This document shows positions 52,384 through 60,544 of a stretch of DNA of 64,000 nucleotides, piece after piece (within the stretch, counting starts at the first letter, position 1; every line of letters begins with the position of its first letter). This DNA comes from Methylobacterium amylolyticum. GTDB taxonomy: Bacteria; Pseudomonadota; Alphaproteobacteria; Rhizobiales; Beijerinckiaceae. Below the pieces are notes generated by a model. It ran no database searches. It worked only from the letters and a program-made list of their open reading frames with translations, and was not told the origin of the DNA. Both the position numbers and the translations under genes were made by a program. The DNA lies in contig NZ_JAUYZI010000002.1 in assembly GCF_030700245.1 (NCBI RefSeq), positions 224,315 to 288,314 of the forward strand. Direction: 5' to 3'.

Positions 52384-52418
52384 TTGACTTATATACGTCC
52401 CTGACTTACGATCGTGGT
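52384..52418 (+). promoter_or_regulatory. Promoter of toxin-antitoxin module 2
   Basis: -35 TTGACT at 52384-52389, a 17-base spacer and -10 TACGAT at 52407-52412. TGACTTA occurs twice, at 52385-52391 and 52402-52408, exactly 17 bases apart, as a possible operator. The GTG start is six bases past the -10, so the mRNA is predicted to be leaderless, as in module 1. Confidence 0.7.
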
Positions 52419-52778
52419 GTGGCGCTCCCGTTGCACACCATCGTCGAGACGCCGGACTATCTGGCGGACGCCAAGCGGGCCGGCATGACCGAGGCCGACC
52501 GCGACCGGGCCGCGGATCTCTATGCCGAGTCTCCCGACTACGGCGATGAGATCCGAGGCTCGGGCGGCGTGCGCAAGGGCCGCTTGGCCGGGCGCGGCAA
52601 GGGCAAGTCGGGCGGTTTCCGGATCGTCTCGATCTACCTTGGCGCCGCGCTTCCCGTCTATCTCATCGCCGTCCTCAGCAAGGGGGACCGCGAGACGTTC
52701 ACCGATGCGGAGGTCAACCAATTCAAGACCATCACGACCGCTATCAAAGCCAAGTTCCGCGGGCGGAGCCGGAATTGA
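52419..52778 (+). CDS. RelE/HigB-type toxin
   Basis: A 119-residue toxin of the RelE-like family (COG4737 type). It starts MALPLHTIVETPDYLADAKR and includes DLYAESPDYGDEIRGSGGVR, KGRLAGRGKGKSGGFRIVSI and IAVLSKGDRETFTDAEVNQF, the usual KGKSGGFR and YL..A..K motifs of the group. It acts as an mRNA interferase. The antitoxin follows and the promoter lies directly before the GTG. Base composition is lower in GC than the genes around it, consistent with horizontal arrival. Confidence 0.88.
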   Translation: MALPLHTIVETPDYLADAKRAGMTEADRDRAADLYAESPDYGDEIRGSGGVRKGRLAGRGKGKSGGFRIVSIYLGAALPVYLIAVLSKGDRETFTDAEVNQFKTITTAIKAKFRGRSRN

Positions 52779-52825
52779 TGGCCTCGTCGCCGCGACACCC
52801 AGGCTGCCGAGGAGGGGCATCCGCG

Positions 52826-53122
52826 ATGACCGACAGCTTCACCCGCATCATGGGCGGGCTCAATAGTGCGCTCGCCCACGCGCAGGGCACGCCCCCTGAG
52901 GGCACCCGGGTGCGCGTCCCGAGGGACCTCGACGTGGCCGCGATCCGGGCACGGACGGGGCTGGCGCAGCCCGCCTTCGCGGCGACCATCGGCGTCTCGG
53001 TGGGGACGCTCCGGGGCTGGGAACAGCGGCGGCGCCAGCCCGACGGGCCGGCGCGCGTGCTCCTGGCGATGGTGGAGCGGCGTCCCGGCGTGGTCGAGGA
53101 ACTGCTGGGCGAGGACGCCTGA
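52826..53122 (+). CDS. HigA/YiaG-like antitoxin
   Basis: A 98-residue Xre-like antitoxin: MTDSFTRIMGGLNSALAHAQ at the start, then the DNA-binding domain with VAAIRARTGLAQPAFAATIG, VSVGTLRGWEQRRRQPDGPA and ARVLLAMVERRPGVVEELL, which is typical of the COG2944 group. GAGGAGGGG at 52810-52818 is a strong Shine-Dalgarno seven bases before this ATG. A further ATG at 52778 overlaps the toxin stop but has a poor site. It probably represses the promoter upstream of the toxin. Confidence 0.88.
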   Translation: MTDSFTRIMGGLNSALAHAQGTPPEGTRVRVPRDLDVAAIRARTGLAQPAFAATIGVSVGTLRGWEQRRRQPDGPARVLLAMVERRPGVVEELLGEDA

Positions 53123-53137
53123 GGCGGTGCAGTCCTC

Positions 53138-53238
53138 GCGCATCGTCCTGGGTACCGGATCCAGGACGATGCGCTAGACCTCTGATTTGCATCATCTTTT
53201 CCGAAAGCCGGCGACCACCTTTCGGGACGATGCTCTAG
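53138..53238. repeat. Dispersed element, family E copy 2, overlapping the serA stop codon
   Basis: It is the inverse of 45763-45864: GCGCATCGTCCTGG...CCAGGACGATGCGC first, then CATCATCTTTTCCGAAAGCC, CGACCACCTTTCGGGACGAT and CTAG. The terminal CTAG includes the TAG stop of serA (minus strand, 53237-53235), so the element has become part of the gene end. Confidence 0.85.
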
Positions 53239-54836
53239 AACCGCACCGCCCGCACCCGCTTCACCTGCGGGATCGCGGCGATGTCGGCGAGCACCGCCTC
53301 GGGGACCGGGCCGTCCACCGCCACGAAGGCGATGGCGTTGCCGCCCTCGCGCTCGCGGCCGAGCGCGAAGGTCGCGACGTTCACCCCGGCCTCGCCGAGC
53401 ACGCTGCCGAACCGGCCGATGAAGCCCGCCTTGTCGTGGTTGCGCACGTAGAGCATGTGCGGCGCAAACGCCGCGTCCACGGCGATGCTCCGGATCTCGA
53501 CCACCCGCGGCTTGCCGTCGTGGAACACCGTGCCGGCGGCGTCGCGGGGCATGTCCTGCGCGTCGACGGTGATCCGCACCACTGATTCGAACGTGCTGTG
53601 GCCGCCCTCGCGCTTGATCTCGTCGATCACGATGCCGTGCTCCCGGGCGATGGCCGGGGCCGAGACCATGTTCACGTCGGGCAGGAACGGCCGCAGCACG
53701 CCGGTGACCGCCGCGGCGGTGAGCGCGCGGGTGTTCATCTCCGCGACCGCGCCCTCGTAGGTCACGCGGATGCCCGTCACCGGCGCCTCGGTGAGCTGGC
53801 CGAGGAACGAGCCGAGCTTCTCCGACAGCTCCACGAACGGCCGCAGCCGCGGCGCCTCGTCGGCGCTGATCGCCGGGAAGTTGATCGCGTTGGAGATCGC
53901 CCCGTCCACGAGGTAGGCCGACATCTGCTCGGCCACCTGGAGCGCGACATTCTCCTGCGCCTCCGCCGTCGAGGCGCCGAGATGGGGCGTGCAGACCACG
54001 TTCGGGTGCCCGAACAGCGGGTTGTCCAGCGCCGGCTCGGTCACGAACACGTCGAAGGCCGCCCCCGCCACCTGGCCCGAATCGAGGGCGGCGCGCAGGG
54101 CCGCCTCGTCCACGAGGCCGCCGCGGGCGCAGTTGACGATCCGCACCCCGGGCTTCGTCCGGGCGAGCGCCTCGGCCGAGAGGATGTTGCGGGTCTTGTC
54201 GGTGAGCGGCACGTGCAGGGTGATCACGTCCGCGCGCGCGAGGAGCTGCTCCAGCTCGACCTTCTCGACCCCGAGCGCCACGGCCCGCTCGGCCGAGAGG
54301 AAGGGGTCGTAGGCGATCACCTTCATGCGCAGGCCGATGCCGCGGTCGGCGACGATCGCGCCGATGTTGCCGCAGCCGACGACGCCGAGGGTCTTGGCCG
54401 TCAGCTCCACGCCGAGGAAGCGGTTCTTCTCCCAGCGTCCCGCCTGCGTCGAGGCGTCGGCCTGCGGGATCTGGCGGGCCAGCGCGAACATCATCGCCAC
54501 CGCGTGCTCGGCGGTGGTGATGGCGTTGCCGTGGGGCGTGTTCATCACGATCACGCCCCGGGCGGTGGCGGCGGCCACGTCGACGTTGTCGACGCCGATG
54601 CCGGCCCGGCCGATCACCGCCAGCCGCTCGGCGGCGGCGAGCACCTTCGGGGTGACCTTGGTGGCCGAGCGGATCGCCAGCCCGTCATAGGCGCCGATCT
54701 CCCGGATCAGCGCGTCCCGGTCCTTGCCGAGATCGGGCCGGAAATCGACCGCGACGCCGCGCTCGCGGAAGACGCGCAGCGCCGCCTCGGACAGGGCGTC
54801 GGAGACGAGGACTCTCTTTTGGGACTGTGCGGGCAT
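53235..54836 (-). CDS. serA: D-3-phosphoglycerate dehydrogenase
   Basis: A 533-residue long-form SerA for the first step of serine synthesis. The Rossmann motif is LGVVGCGNIGAIVADRGIG, the catalytic residues are in NCARGGLVDEAAL (Arg) and CTPHLGASTAEAQENVAL (His), and an intervening domain precedes the C-terminal ACT domain (YVRNHDKAGFIGRFGSVL, NVATFALGREREGGNAIAF) that mediates feedback by serine. The stop codon is provided by the adjacent repeat. It is the second gene after serC in the conserved serC-serA order. The upstream start at 54872 has no support. Confidence 0.95.
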   Translation of the reverse strand: MPAQSQKRVLVSDALSEAALRVFRERGVAVDFRPDLGKDRDALIREIGAYDGLAIRSATKVTPKVLAAAERLAVIGRAGIGVDNVDVAAATARGVIVMNTPHGNAITTAEHAVAMMFALARQIPQADASTQAGRWEKNRFLGVELTAKTLGVVGCGNIGAIVADRGIGLRMKVIAYDPFLSAERAVALGVEKVELEQLLARADVITLHVPLTDKTRNILSAEALARTKPGVRIVNCARGGLVDEAALRAALDSGQVAGAAFDVFVTEPALDNPLFGHPNVVCTPHLGASTAEAQENVALQVAEQMSAYLVDGAISNAINFPAISADEAPRLRPFVELSEKLGSFLGQLTEAPVTGIRVTYEGAVAEMNTRALTAAAVTGVLRPFLPDVNMVSAPAIAREHGIVIDEIKREGGHSTFESVVRITVDAQDMPRDAAGTVFHDGKPRVVEIRSIAVDAAFAPHMLYVRNHDKAGFIGRFGSVLGEAGVNVATFALGREREGGNAIAFVAVDGPVPEAVLADIAAIPQVKRVRAVRF

Positions 54837-54880
54837 GCGTGGGCCTCCGCGGCCTGGAAGGCGCGCGATCACCGCGCGTC

Positions 54881-54990
54881 CTCCCTCCCCCTTGCGGGGA
54901 GGGGTAGGGGTGGGGGTGGTTCAGGAGGGATCGGAGCGGTGCCGTCTGCACCACCCCCACCCTCGATCCCTCCCCACAAGGGGGAGGGAA
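54881..54990. repeat. Dispersed palindromic element, family A copy 3
   Basis: The sequence CTCCCTCCCCCTTGCGGGGA, the core GGTGGGGGTGGTTCAGGAGG and its inverted partner CACCACCCCCACCCTCGATC, then TCCCTCCCCACAAGGGGGAG. It lies between serC and serA, within the presumed operon. Confidence 0.9.
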
Positions 54991-55000
54991 GTGGCCCTCT

Positions 55001-56173
55001 TCAGGCGGCCTTGGCGAGCAGTGCCGCCTTCTCTTCCGCGAACGCCCAGTCGAGCCAGGGCGTGAGCGCTTCGAGGTTCGCGCGCTCGACGGTCGCCCCG
55101 CACCAGATCCGCAGGCCGGCGGGGGCGTCGCGGTAGGCGGCGATGTCGTCGGCCACGCCCTCGTGCTCCAGCCGCTTGGCGATGCCCTTGGCCACCGCCG
55201 CCACCGCCGCGTCGCCGCGGGCGAGCACGTCCGCGTCGGCGATCACGAGGCAGACGCCGGTGTTGGACCGCGTCGCCGGGTCGGCGGCGAGGTTGTCGAT
55301 CCAGGGCGTGCGCGCCACCCAGTCGTGCAGGACGGCGGCGTTGGCGTCGGCCCGCGCGTGCAGCGCCGGCAGGCCGCCGAGGCCCTCCGCCCAGGCCAGC
55401 GTGTCGAGGTAATCCTCCACCGCGAGCATCGAGGGCGTGTTGATGGTCTCGCCCTGGAAGATGCCCTCGATGAGCGCGCCGCCCTTGGTGAGCCGAAACA
55501 CCTTCGGCAGCGGCCAGGCGGGGGTGTAGCTCTCCAGCCGCGCCACCGCGCGGGGGGAGAGGATCAGCATCCCGTGCGCGGCCTCGCCGCCCATCACCTT
55601 CTGCCAGGAGAAGGTCACGACATCGAGCTTGTCCCAGGGCAGCGCCTGCGCGAAGGCCGCCGAGGTCGCGTCGCAGATCGTGATCCCCTCGCGGTCGGCG
55701 GCGATCCAGTCGCCGTCCGGCACGCGCACGCCCGCGGCGGTGCCGTTCCAGGTGAAGACCACGTCGCTGGTCTTCGTGTCGATCGCCGCGAGGTCCGGCA
55801 GGGTGCCGTAGGGGGTCTGGTGGATCGTCGGGTCGATCTTGAGCTGCTTGAGCGCGTCCGTGACCCACTCCTTGCCGAACGCCTCCCAGGCGGCGACCGC
55901 CACCGGGCGCTCGCCCAGCATCGTCCACATCGCCATCTCGACGGCGCCGGTGTCGGAGGCCGGCACGATGCCGATGCGGTAATCGGCGGGCACCCGCAGC
56001 ACCGAGCGCGTCTGGTCGATCGCCCGGGCGAGCTTGGCCTTGCCGAGGGGGGAGCGGTGCGAGCGGCCGAGCGCCGCGTCGGACAGCGCCTGCGGGGTCC
56101 AGCCGGGGCGCTTGGCGCAGGGACCGGACGAGAAGTGGGGCACGTGCGGGCGCGCGTGGGGTCGAGCGTTCAT
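55001..56173 (-). CDS. serC: Phosphoserine aminotransferase
   Basis: A 390-residue PLP enzyme converting phosphohydroxypyruvate to phosphoserine. The N-terminal [20 protein letters not shown], the [17 protein letters not shown] stretch and the PLP Lys in [17 protein letters not shown] (SWQK) mark the type II SerC typical of alphaproteobacteria. ATG 56173 ([10 protein letters not shown]) has GGAAGGA eight bases upstream; another ATG three codons earlier sits on top of that site. It shares a leader hairpin with serA, which follows on the same strand after a repeat. Confidence 0.95.
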   Translation of the reverse strand: MNARPHARPHVPHFSSGPCAKRPGWTPQALSDAALGRSHRSPLGKAKLARAIDQTRSVLRVPADYRIGIVPASDTGAVEMAMWTMLGERPVAVAAWEAFGKEWVTDALKQLKIDPTIHQTPYGTLPDLAAIDTKTSDVVFTWNGTAAGVRVPDGDWIAADREGITICDATSAAFAQALPWDKLDVVTFSWQKVMGGEAAHGMLILSPRAVARLESYTPAWPLPKVFRLTKGGALIEGIFQGETINTPSMLAVEDYLDTLAWAEGLGGLPALHARADANAAVLHDWVARTPWIDNLAADPATRSNTGVCLVIADADVLARGDAAVAAVAKGIAKRLEHEGVADDIAAYRDAPAGLRIWCGATVERANLEALTPWLDWAFAEEKAALLAKAA

Positions 56174-56184
56174 CCTATCCATCC

Positions 56185-56225
56185 TTCCAGATGGGCGCTC
56201 CTCGTTGGGGAGGAGTGTCCCGCCG
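56185..56225 (-). promoter_or_regulatory. serC leader hairpin (candidate serC RNA motif)
   Basis: On the minus strand GGGACACTCCTC-CCCAAC-GAGGAGCGCCC forms a clear stem-loop (inner six pairs CTCCTC/GAGGAG at 56215-56198) ending about 20 bases before the serC ATG and next to its Shine-Dalgarno. A conserved serC leader motif is known from alphaproteobacterial serC-serA operons. The location fits, but I could not match it nucleotide by nucleotide. Confidence 0.5.
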
Positions 56226-56405
56226 ACCCGCATGCGCCGGATCGGGGGCGCGAGGCAAGCCCCCCGGCCCGTGTCCGGGGTTGCAGAATCGCCGCGCCGT
56301 CGCGCCTGACCCCGGTCGGGACGGCGCGGCGCCCGGGCGGACAACCGTCGATTAAGCCCGGGGCTCTAGCCTGAACGGCGTACCGCGTTGCGTAGAGGTA
56401 CGGTC

Positions 56406-56582
56406 ATGACTGTCGACGAGGCCGTCGTTCTGGCGGCCGGAACTTTATTGGCCGTGCTGCTGGCCGCCGCATCCCGCCTGCGGCGGGGCGTGCGCCTCGA
56501 CCGGCCCGCGCCGCAGCCCCTGCGGCGCGACGCCCTCGGCTTCGACGCCGACGGCCCGGTGCTCGATTTGGAGCCGGCCTGA
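56406..56582 (+). CDS. Small membrane protein
   Basis: A 58-residue peptide: MTVDEAVVLAAGTLLAVLLA is a single membrane helix. A basic stretch SRLRRGVRLDRP follows, then an acidic C-terminus LGFDADGPVLDLEPA. GAGGTA lies nine bases before the ATG. No family is recognised. It is transcribed divergently from serC and converges on trmD. Single-pass small proteins are common in this group but easily mispredicted. Confidence 0.5.
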   Translation: MTVDEAVVLAAGTLLAVLLAAASRLRRGVRLDRPAPQPLRRDALGFDADGPVLDLEPA

Positions 56583-56692
56583 GGCGCGTCGGCAACCAGC
56601 CTACCTCACCTCCCCACAAGGGGATCAGGAACGGAGACGAGGGGACGCGCGGGGTTCCGAGAGCCGGGGACGAGTCCGGCGCGCCGATCCGT

Positions 56693-57412
56693 TCACGGAT
56701 CGGGACGATCGTCGCCTCTATCCAGATCCGGGCGCCGCTCGGCCGTGATGGCTTCCGCCTGCGCCCGCCGCCAGCGGGCGATCGCCCCGTGGTTGCCGCC
56801 GCACAGCACGTCGGGGATCGCCCGGCCCTCCCAGTCCCGCGGCCGCGTGTAGTGCGGGTATTCGAGCAGCCCGCCCTCGAAGCTCTCCTCGACGCCCGAG
56901 GCGGGCTTGCCCATCACGCCGGGCAGCAGGCGCACGCAGGCGTCGAGCAGCGTCAGAGCCGCGATCTCGCCGCCCGAGAGCACGTAGTCGCCGATCGAGA
57001 CCTCCTCCAGGTTCCGGCCGGCGATCACCCGCTCGTCGACCCCCTCGAACCGGCCGCAGACGATCAGCACGCCCGCCCCCTCGGCGAGCGCGCGCACCCG
57101 GGCCTGCCGCAGCGGCCGGCCGCGCGGCGACATCAGCAGGCGCGGGCGCGGGTCGTCGGGCGGGGCCGCGGCGTCGATCGCGGCGGCGAGCACGTCGCAG
57201 CGCAGCACCATCCCGGCGCCGCCGCCGGCGGGGGTGTCGTCCACCGCCCGGTGGCGGCCGAGGCCGTGGTCGCGGATGTTGCGGGCCTCGCAGGTCCAGT
57301 CGCCCCGCGCCAGCGCGTCCCCCGACAGCGACAGGCCGAGGGGGCCCGGGAACATCTCCGGGTAGAGGGTGAGCACCGTGGCCCGCCAGCCGTGTCCGTC
57401 GTCGCGCGTCAT
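56693..57412 (-). CDS. trmD: tRNA (guanine-N1-)-methyltransferase
   Basis: A 239-residue SPOUT methyltransferase making m1G37. Signatures: [42 protein letters not shown] with AGM, the trefoil-knot [20 protein letters not shown] with [14 protein letters not shown], and [20 protein letters not shown]. All binding residues appear present. The start [10 protein letters not shown] is chosen by homology length; the open frame extends to 57775 over the next gene's promoter. Normally trmD follows rimM directly; here two plus-strand genes are inserted between them. Confidence 0.96.
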   Translation of the reverse strand: MTRDDGHGWRATVLTLYPEMFPGPLGLSLSGDALARGDWTCEARNIRDHGLGRHRAVDDTPAGGGAGMVLRCDVLAAAIDAAAPPDDPRPRLLMSPRGRPLRQARVRALAEGAGVLIVCGRFEGVDERVIAGRNLEEVSIGDYVLSGGEIAALTLLDACVRLLPGVMGKPASGVEESFEGGLLEYPHYTRPRDWEGRAIPDVLCGGNHGAIARWRRAQAEAITAERRPDLDRGDDRPDP

Positions 57413-57488
57413 GGCGCCTGATGGCGCGGGCGTGCCCGCCCGGTCAACGGCACGGGCGCCGCGGCCGGCCTTCGGGTATGGTGGACCG

Positions 57489-58262
57489 ATGATGATCCGC
57501 GCCGCCCTCGCCCGCCTCGCTCCGGCCCTCCTCACTTCGGCCCTCTTCGTTCCGGCCTTCTTGGCCCTCGCGCTGCCCGCCGCCGCGGCCGGGCCGCTCG
57601 GGCCGCCGGGCGAACCGGCCAGGAGCTTCCCGAAGCCGGACCGGCCGGTGGCCGAGATCGTCGCGCCGCAATGGGCGGTGGAGGCGGACCGGGACAAGGC
57701 CGACGAGTTCGGCCAGATCTCCCGGGCGATGGGCATCAAGCCCGGGGAGAGCGTGGCCGATATCGGCGCCGGCAACGGCTACCACGTCACCCGCCTCAGC
57801 CCGCTGGTCGGCCCCACGGGGCGGGTCTTCGCCGAGGACGTGACGCCCGCCTACCTCGCCGACCTGGAGCGGCGAGTGAAGGGCCTGGGGAACGTCACGG
57901 TGGTGCGGGGCGCGGCCCACGACCCGCGCCTGCCCCCGGCCTCCCTCGACGCGGCGATCCTGGTGCACATGTACCACGAGATCAGCCAGCCCTACGGCCT
58001 GCTCCACAACCTCGCGCCGGCGATGAAGCCCGGCGGGCGCGTCGGCATCGTCGACGCCGACGACATCCCCTCGCGCCACGGCACGCCGCCGGCGCTGCTG
58101 CGCTGCGAACTCGCCGCCGCCGGCTACCGCGAGATCGGCTTCCACCCGCTCACCGGCGATGTCGGCTACCTGATGGTGTTCGCAGCCCCCGCGCCGGACA
58201 AGCGGCCGAAGCCCGGGGCGATCCGGCCCTGCCGGGACGCGGCGACGCGGGCGAAGCGGTAG
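57489..58262 (+). CDS. Class I methyltransferase with signal peptide
   Basis: A 257-residue protein. The signal sequence [20 protein letters not shown] and [12 protein letters not shown] suggests export. The mature part is a class I SAM methyltransferase: [20 protein letters not shown] is motif [16 protein letters not shown] motif II and [20 protein letters not shown] a later motif. Periplasmic methyltransferases of this type are found in several proteobacteria; their SAM source and substrates are unclear. It lies between trmD and rimM in the opposite direction, breaking the usual operon. Confidence 0.75.
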   Translation: MMIRAALARLAPALLTSALFVPAFLALALPAAAAGPLGPPGEPARSFPKPDRPVAEIVAPQWAVEADRDKADEFGQISRAMGIKPGESVADIGAGNGYHVTRLSPLVGPTGRVFAEDVTPAYLADLERRVKGLGNVTVVRGAAHDPRLPPASLDAAILVHMYHEISQPYGLLHNLAPAMKPGGRVGIVDADDIPSRHGTPPALLRCELAAAGYREIGFHPLTGDVGYLMVFAAPAPDKRPKPGAIRPCRDAATRAKR

Positions 58263-58333
58263 GGCGCCTTCACCCTTTCTCAGACAACGGGTGCGAGGAT
58301 CGCGGGCAGACCGCCCCTCGCGCAGGCCCTCGC

Positions 58334-59122
58334 ATGTTCCTCGAATTCTGGCTGGATCAGCCCCTCTGGACGGGGTTCGTCCTGCTGACGATCCCGTTCG
58401 TCGTCGTCAGCCTCACCCTGTGGCTGATCACCGTCCTGCGCGTCACGCGGCCGGCGATGCTCTGGGCCGGCACCGGCATGGTCCCCACCTACTTCGCGGT
58501 GTTCTCGACGCTGCTCGCCCTGCTCACCGGCTTCGTGGCTAACGACGCCTGGGAGCGCCAGCGCGCGGCGTCCCGGGTGCTGCAATCCGAGCGCGCGAAC
58601 GCGCTGGCGATCCACGACCTCAGCCTCGCCGCGGTCTCCGACATGAAGACCATCCGCACGGGGCTGGCGGAGTATCTCGACGCGGTGATCGGCGTGGAAT
58701 GGTCGCGCATGAGCGAGGGCGCCTCCGCCCCCGAGGCGGGCCGGCGCCTCGGCCGCCTGCTCGCGACGATCGCCGATCCGAAGATCTCCGCCGAGGCGGG
58801 CGCGGCGACCCACGCCGCCCTCCTCAACGCGGCGATGGCCCTGCGCGCCGACCGCGGCGAGCGGCTCGCCCTCAGCGCCGCCTCCGCCGACGACACCAAG
58901 TGGCTCACCCTGCTGATCCTGGCCGCCCTGACGCTCGCCGCGCTCGCCCTCGTCCATGTCGAGCGGCCTCCGGCCCAGTTCACCGCGCTCACGCTCTTTT
59001 CCGTGGCGATGGTGGCCACGCTCGGCCTGATCGCGCTGCACGAGCGCCCGTTCGACGGGCCCCTCGCCAAGAGCGCCGAGCCCCTGCGCATCGCCCGGGC
59101 GGCGATGGAGGTCGCCCCGTGA
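58334..59122 (+). CDS. DUF4239-like membrane protein
   Basis: A 262-residue protein with two N-terminal membrane helices (TGFVLLTIPFVVVSLTLWLI and TYFAVFSTLLALLTGFVAND), a soluble helical middle part (about residues 65-185) and two C-terminal helices (LTLLILAALTLAALALVHVE, TALTLFSVAMVATLGLIALH). This arrangement and the FVANDAWERQRAA stretch are typical of the bestrophin-like DUF4239 family of unknown function. It follows the exported methyltransferase gene after 71 bases in the same direction and converges with rimM. Confidence 0.75.
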   Translation: MFLEFWLDQPLWTGFVLLTIPFVVVSLTLWLITVLRVTRPAMLWAGTGMVPTYFAVFSTLLALLTGFVANDAWERQRAASRVLQSERANALAIHDLSLAAVSDMKTIRTGLAEYLDAVIGVEWSRMSEGASAPEAGRRLGRLLATIADPKISAEAGAATHAALLNAAMALRADRGERLALSAASADDTKWLTLLILAALTLAALALVHVERPPAQFTALTLFSVAMVATLGLIALHERPFDGPLAKSAEPLRIARAAMEVAP

Positions 59123-59128
59123 CGCGTC

Positions 59129-59153
59129 GAGCCGGCCTCGGCGAGACCGGCTC
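59129..59153. terminator. Hairpin between convergent genes
   Basis: GAGCCGG and CCGGCTC pair around an 11-base loop. The right arm overlaps the rimM stop codon, so it could end transcripts from both sides. Confidence 0.5.
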
Positions 59154-59835
59154 AGCCCGGATCGTCCGGCGGCCGCTCGCCGGGGGCGGCGAAGAAGTCG
59201 TCCGGCAGGGCGACCGTGACCCGCCGCGCCGGCAGGTCGAGGGCCGGCACGAACGCCTTCGTGAACGGCAGCAGCGCGGTGGCGCCCCCTGATACCGGGC
59301 GCAGTTCGAGGAGATCGCCGCCGCCGTAGTTCGGCACCGCGACGACGGTGCCGACGGCGTTGCCGTCCGCGTCCACGGCGGTGGCGCCGATCAGGTCCGT
59401 CGAGAAGAACTCGTCCGCCTCCTCCGGGCTGCCGAGGCGGGCGCGGGGCACGTAGAGGGCGAGGCGGTTCAGCGCCTCGGCGGCGGTGCGCCCGTTCACC
59501 CCCTGCACCCGGACGATCAGCATGTCCGGCGCGGCCCCGGGGGCGGGGCGCAGGTCGCCGAGCGTGACCGCGCGCCCGTCGGCGGTGACCAGGGGGCCGT
59601 AGCCGCCGATGCCGCGGGGCTCGGCGGTGTAGGATTTCAGCCGGACCTCGCCGGACAGCCCGTGCGCGCGCCCGAACTCGCCCATGAGGACGAGGTCGGG
59701 GTCGGCGGGCTCGGGCGGCGGCTTCGGGACCGGGGCCCGGGCCGAGGTGGCGGCGCCCGGCGCGATGGCGCCGGAGCCGGTGCGGCCGCGGCGGCCGCCG
59801 TCGCGGGGGGAGGGACCTGCGGGGCGGCGCGCCAT
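59152..59835 (-). CDS. rimM: Ribosome maturation factor RimM
   Basis: A 227-residue RimM, which helps 30S head assembly by binding S19. After about 45 residues of Pro/Ala/Arg-rich extension comes the RimM domain [20 protein letters not shown], and the PRC-barrel begins [20 protein letters not shown], with the typical [10 protein letters not shown]. The long N-terminal extension is usual in this group, although the exact start cannot be fixed. It starts ten bases after rpsP ends and is followed by two inserted plus-strand genes before trmD. Confidence 0.95.
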   Translation of the reverse strand: MARRPAGPSPRDGGRRGRTGSGAIAPGAATSARAPVPKPPPEPADPDLVLMGEFGRAHGLSGEVRLKSYTAEPRGIGGYGPLVTADGRAVTLGDLRPAPGAAPDMLIVRVQGVNGRTAAEALNRLALYVPRARLGSPEEADEFFSTDLIGATAVDADGNAVGTVVAVPNYGGGDLLELRPVSGGATALLPFTKAFVPALDLPARRVTVALPDDFFAAPGERPPDDPG

Positions 59836-59845
59836 GGCCCTCGCC

Positions 59846-60205
59846 TCAGGCGGCGTCCTCGGCCGGCGCGGCGGCCTTCTCGGCGCGCTTGGCGGCGCGC
59901 TCCTTGGCCTTGTCGCCCGGCTCCGCCTTCTGCGGGTTGTTGCGCGCCGGGCGCTTGGCCAGCCCGGCCTGGTCGAGGAAGCGCAGGACGCGGTCGGTCG
60001 GCTGCGCGCCCTTGGCGAGCCAGCCCTGGATCTTGTCGGTGTCGAGCTGGATGCGGGCCGGATCGTCCTTGGCCTTCATCGGGTCGTAGGCGCCGACCTT
60101 GTCGATGAACCGGCCGTCGCGCGGCGCCCGGGCGTCGGCCACGACGATGCGGTAGTACGGGCGCTTCTTGGCGCCGCCGCGGGTCAGTCGGATCTTGAGC
60201 GACAT
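59846..60205 (-). CDS. rpsP: 30S ribosomal protein bS16
   Basis: A 119-residue bS16. [42 protein letters not shown] and [20 protein letters not shown] are the conserved core. The last 35 residues form an Ala/Lys/Glu-rich extension ([20 protein letters not shown]), normal for alphaproteobacteria. It lies between the chorismate mutase gene and rimM on the same strand with very short gaps, so they are likely co-transcribed. Confidence 0.98.
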   Translation of the reverse strand: MSLKIRLTRGGAKKRPYYRIVVADARAPRDGRFIDKVGAYDPMKAKDDPARIQLDTDKIQGWLAKGAQPTDRVLRFLDQAGLAKRPARNNPQKAEPGDKAKERAAKRAEKAAAPAEDAA

Positions 60206-60211
60206 TGTTTG

Positions 60212-60544
60212 CTACTTTCCTTGTTGCTCGATCTTGGATTCGTGGTCCGCTTTGATCGATTGGTGATGCCGAATGACCTCTTTGACCACAAAAGCCAAAA
60301 ATTTCTCGGCGAAATCGGGGTCGAGCTTGGCATCGACCGCGAGTGTGCGGAGCCGGGCGACCTGACGGGCCTCCCGGTCCGGATCGGAGGGGGGGATCCC
60401 CTTGCGGGCCTTCAGCTCGCCGACCCGCTGCGTGCAGCGGAAGCGCTCGGCGAGCAGGTGGATCAGCGCCGCGTCGAAATTGTCGATGCTGTCGCGCAGG
60501 CGCGCGAGTTCGGGATCGATGGCTTGGCCCGCCAGCACGCTCAT
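60212..60544 (-). CDS. Chorismate mutase (AroQ type)
   Basis: A 110-residue all-helical chorismate mutase converting chorismate to prephenate. LARLRDSIDNFDAALIHLLA corresponds to helix 1 with the active-site Arg, RFRCTQRVGELKARKGIPPS carries the second Arg and Lys, and DREARQVARLR plus the C-terminal helix VVKEVIRHHQSIK complete the fold. Its ATG overlaps the ffh stop codon (ATGA), and the position between ffh and rpsP is conserved in Rhizobiales, where it links aromatic synthesis to the translation cluster. Confidence 0.93.
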   Translation of the reverse strand: MSVLAGQAIDPELARLRDSIDNFDAALIHLLAERFRCTQRVGELKARKGIPPSDPDREARQVARLRTLAVDAKLDPDFAEKFLAFVVKEVIRHHQSIKADHESKIEQQGK

